From positions 1-34,847 of the forward strand of contig JAFVEZ010000040.1 of NCBI GenBank assembly GCA_017475745.1: 34,847 nucleotides of DNA, in the 5' to 3' direction. This document shows, piece by piece, positions 32,407 to 34,847 of this stretch. Position 1 is the first letter of the stretch; each line of letters starts with the position of its first letter. The DNA is from Selenomonadaceae bacterium (GTDB lineage Bacteria > Bacillota > Negativicutes > Selenomonadales > Selenomonadaceae). The notes beneath the pieces were generated by a model, which worked only from the letters and a program-made list of their open reading frames with translations, was not told the origin of the DNA and did no database searches. Both the position numbers and the translations under genes were made by a program.

Positions 32407-33666
32407 TTGAGAATTAAAATAGAAACACTTGGCTGCAAAGTCAACGGTGTTGAGTCAGAATCAATCGCAGAACTTTTTAGAAAGCGCGGACATGAAATCG
32501 TCAAAGATAATGCCGACGTTGTCGTTATAAACACCTGCTGCGTGACTGGAGAGGCAGAAGCCAAGAGTCGACAAGCTATCCGCAAGGCGCTTAAGGCAGG
32601 TGCTGAGGTTGCAGTGATGGGTTGTTATGGTCAGCTTGCTCCGGATACTCTCAAGGAGATAGGCGTTAGCGTTATAGTTGGAACTTCAGAGCGCAAGAGT
32701 ATTGTTAACAAGGTTGAAGAGATATATAATCAGCACAAATCAGACAGTCAAGCGTTAGATATGTCAAATATCTATGAGGATTTGCCGCATGTTCCGAGTA
32801 AGACTCGCGCCTTCATGAAGATTCAAGACGGCTGTAATGGCAAGTGTACTTACTGCATTATCCCTACAGTCAGAGGTAAATCTAGGAGCCGGAGTCTCAA
32901 AAGCATCATTCAAGAGTGTCAGACTCTTTCCGATTACAAGGAGATTGTAATTACAGGCATTAACCTAGGTCAATATGGTACTGATTTAGGCTTAAGCTTA
33001 ACCGACGCCATTAGAACCGTCCTCAATAACACTTCAGCAAGAGTGAGACTCTCCAGTGTTGAGCCTGACGAAGTCACTGAGGAGTTAATCAATCTCATCA
33101 AAGACGAGCCGCGAATCTGCAAGCATTTACATATACCAGTTCAGAGTTGCAGCGACGCGGTACTCAAGGTTATGCATAGGAAGTACACCGTCAATGACTT
33201 CAAGCAGATGGTCAATCGCCTTCATGATAATATTCCAACAATGATGATTGGCATTGACATTATACTTGGCTTTCCGAGTGAGACTGACGAGATGTTTGAA
33301 GATACTCTCAACTGTCTTCGAGAGCTGCCGATAAGTCACTTTCACGTCTTCGGCTACTCACCAAGAAAAGGTACACTTGCAGCGGAGATGGAGCAAGTTT
33401 CGCCAATCGTGAAAAAGGCTAGAGTTGACAAAATATTGACCCTCGCAGCGGAGAAGAAATCGGCATATCATGATACTTTGATTAGCAGTGAAGTTGAAGT
33501 ATTAACAGAGAGAACGAGAAAACACTTTGAAGGTATATATACCGAAGGACACAGTAGCGAATATGTGAAGGTTTACATCAAAGGCGAAGTGCCGCTCAAT
33601 GAAATCATCACAGTCAAATTGACAGAGGTCTTCAAAGACGGTATTATAGGTGTTGTTGATAATTAA
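32407..33666 (+). CDS. mtaB: tRNA (t6A37) methylthiotransferase MtaB
   Basis: This 419-residue radical-SAM enzyme adds a methylthio group to N6-threonylcarbamoyladenosine at tRNA position 37. The N-terminal UPF0004 domain holds the second cluster Cys in TLGCKVNGVES, INTCCVTGEAE and GCYGQLA. The radical-SAM motif CNGKCTYCIIPTVRGKSRSR (CxxxCxxC) is near 140, and a TRAM-like domain ends the protein. The GCKVN form and overall length favour MtaB over MiaB or RimO. The start is TTG 32407 with AAGGAG eight bases before it. It leads a probable operon mtaB-phoH-ybeY, a grouping centred on RNA maturation. Confidence 0.93.
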   Translation: MRIKIETLGCKVNGVESESIAELFRKRGHEIVKDNADVVVINTCCVTGEAEAKSRQAIRKALKAGAEVAVMGCYGQLAPDTLKEIGVSVIVGTSERKSIVNKVEEIYNQHKSDSQALDMSNIYEDLPHVPSKTRAFMKIQDGCNGKCTYCIIPTVRGKSRSRSLKSIIQECQTLSDYKEIVITGINLGQYGTDLGLSLTDAIRTVLNNTSARVRLSSVEPDEVTEELINLIKDEPRICKHLHIPVQSCSDAVLKVMHRKYTVNDFKQMVNRLHDNIPTMMIGIDIILGFPSETDEMFEDTLNCLRELPISHFHVFGYSPRKGTLAAEMEQVSPIVKKARVDKILTLAAEKKSAYHDTLISSEVEVLTERTRKHFEGIYTEGHSSEYVKVYIKGEVPLNEIITVKLTEVFKDGIIGVVDN

Positions 33667-33690
33667 AATTTTGGAAGGTGAGTACATTCT

Positions 33691-34395
33691 TTGGCAACAA
33701 GCAACAATGACATTGAGACAATTCTGGTAACGGCGAAAGGTGACCATATTCGCACGAAGACTAAAGGACAGCAAGACTATATTGAGACGATCCGCCGCAA
33801 TGTTATAACCCTAGGCGTCGGACCTGCCGGAACAGGTAAGACTTATCTGGCAGTCGTGATGGCAGCTTATTACTTGCGTATCAAAGACGTTAAGCGAATC
33901 ATTTTGACACGCCCAGCCGTTGAAGCGGGTGAGCGCTTGGGATTCTTGCCTGGTGACATCAAAGAGAAAGTTGATCCTTATCTTCGACCGTTGTATGACG
34001 CTCTCCAAGATATATTGGGCTTCGATATGTATCAAAAGTTCACTAGCCGCGGGATAATAGAGATTGCGCCGCTTGCCTATATGAGAGGCAGGACACTCAA
34101 CGACGCCTTCATAATCCTCGACGAGGCGCAGAATACCACCAGCCGACAGATGAAGATGTTCTTGACGCGACTTGGCTTCAACTCAAAAATGGCAGTCACT
34201 GGCGATTTGGGACAGGTTGACTTGCCGCGCGGTGTGCAGTCAGGTCTTGCCGAAGCAGTGGAGATATTGCAAGATGTCAAAGGCATTGGCATAGTCAAAT
34301 TAGATTCAAGTGACGTTATTCGTCATGATGTGGTCTCAAGAATCATTGATGCTTATGATACTTACGAGATATTAAAACAGTCAAAGGAAAGTTGA
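33691..34395 (+). CDS. phoH: PhoH-family ATPase, short form
   Basis: This 234-residue protein covers the PhoH ATPase core. Walker A is [14 protein letters not shown] (about 42-55), followed by [19 protein letters not shown] and Walker [29 protein letters not shown] closes the core. PhoH proteins are predicted RNA-associated ATPases that often neighbour ybeY. Typical members have about 320 residues with an N-terminal KH-like RNA-binding part; here that part is missing and the protein begins just before the [12 protein letters not shown] segment. The start is TTG 33691 with GGAAGGTGAG eight bases upstream; there is no room for a longer protein because mtaB ends at 33666 in another frame. Confidence 0.92.
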   Translation: MATSNNDIETILVTAKGDHIRTKTKGQQDYIETIRRNVITLGVGPAGTGKTYLAVVMAAYYLRIKDVKRIILTRPAVEAGERLGFLPGDIKEKVDPYLRPLYDALQDILGFDMYQKFTSRGIIEIAPLAYMRGRTLNDAFIILDEAQNTTSRQMKMFLTRLGFNSKMAVTGDLGQVDLPRGVQSGLAEAVEILQDVKGIGIVKLDSSDVIRHDVVSRIIDAYDTYEILKQSKES

Positions 34396-34396
34396 T

Positions 34397-34847
34397 ATGG
34401 AAATAATAATCAGTAAAGAACCGGAAACTATAATTGTTGACGAGTCAATCATTGAGGATATTAAACGCGCCGTTGAGACTATCGGAGAACTCTACGACGT
34501 TAAAGATAGCGAAGTCAGTATAACTCTCACAGATGATGAGACAATCCACGAACTCAATCGCGATTATCGTGGCATTGATCGTCCGACTGATGTACTGTCG
34601 TTCGCCTTTCATGAGAGTGATGAGCCGGAAATCATCACTGATGATGTTGATGAAGCGATTGATACGCTTGGCGATATAATAATATCTGTCGAAAGGGCAA
34701 AGAGTCAAGCAGAAGATTATGGGCACAGCTTGCGCCGTGAGATAGTATTTCTAACTGTCCATGGCATGCTGCACCTTCTCGGATACGACCATATGGAAGA
34801 GACAGATCGCCTAGAAATGGAGAAAGAGCAAGAATATATAATGTCAC
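34397..34847 (+). CDS. ybeY: Endoribonuclease YbeY (3' end outside the window)
   Basis: The frame begins with ATG 34397, one base after the phoH stop, and runs off the right edge after 150 codons. It encodes a YbeY-type metalloprotein: [39 protein letters not shown] and the zinc site [11 protein letters not shown] (H-x3-H-x5-H), followed by [12 protein letters not shown]. YbeY matures 16S rRNA 3' ends and takes part in ribosome quality control. Since typical YbeY has 150-170 residues, the visible part is nearly complete. Ribosome binding probably uses AAAGGAAAG at the end of phoH. Confidence 0.93.
   Translation, partial: MEIIISKEPETIIVDESIIEDIKRAVETIGELYDVKDSEVSITLTDDETIHELNRDYRGIDRPTDVLSFAFHESDEPEIITDDVDEAIDTLGDIIISVERAKSQAEDYGHSLRREIVFLTVHGMLHLLGYDHMEETDRLEMEKEQEYIMS

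Overview
The window looks like chromosome of an anaerobic, diderm, motile Firmicute of the class Negativicutes (Selenomonas/Veillonella-like). The main evidence is an OmpM-type SLH-domain porin and an outer-membrane lipid/assembly cluster (mlaE-mlaF-mlaD, tolC, tamB) sitting beside typically Firmicute genes: ctsR, a CBS/DRTGG family II pyrophosphatase, plsY, a type 1B-like pyrD and mtaB. The DNA is AT-rich, ribosome binding sites are strong (AGGAGG or AGGTG), and TTG starts are frequent. I see no insertion sequence, phage gene or CRISPR array.

Layout. 1-3570 (+): the end of a SdhA/FrdA-type flavoprotein, an iron-sulfur subunit, a CCG-domain (HdrB-like) subunit, tatA and an OmpM porin, closed by a terminator. 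3610-5657 (-): a flagellar hook protein with acidic Ser/Thr-rich inserts. 5917-7515 (+): plsY, tRNA-Pro(GGG) and a DedA protein. 7516-7973: a gene-free stretch holding a candidate small RNA. 7974-10215 (-): the pyrophosphatase and a secreted small protein. 10259-10742 (+): a universal stress protein. 10734-11950 (-): a broken TPR gene and a DEDDh exonuclease. 11978-23404 (-): a probable 11.4-kb operon, mlaE-mlaF-(33-aa ORF)-mlaD-tolC-tamB-sugar-binding lipoprotein-diguanylate cyclase. 23447-25750 (+): rnhA, ctsR, argC. 25751-26650 (-): pyrD. 26755-27083 (+): a TSCPD protein. 27100-27554 (-): a superoxide reductase under a PerR-like box. 27656-30257 (+): ilvD and murB. 30292-32353 (-): a chemoreceptor. 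32407-end (+): mtaB, a short phoH and ybeY (cut by the window edge).

How it fits together. The first operon is a quinol-linked fumarate/succinate enzyme of the HdrB-type-subunit class with tatA attached, which raises the possibility of Tat export. The long minus-strand operon encodes an envelope bridge for phospholipids: MlaE and MlaF in the inner membrane, a long MlaD that appears to carry its own C-terminal outer-membrane barrel, TolC and TamB. It ends with a c-di-GMP synthase paired with a substrate-binding lipoprotein.

The most novel-looking element is at about 7609-7885 (+). It has an extended -10 promoter and three successive hairpins whose stems differ but whose loops are nearly identical (CTCGCCA, CTCACCA, CTCACCA), then a rho-independent terminator. 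This is the pattern expected of an undescribed small RNA that presents anti-Shine-Dalgarno-like loops. All of this was read by eye; no search or folding program was run.
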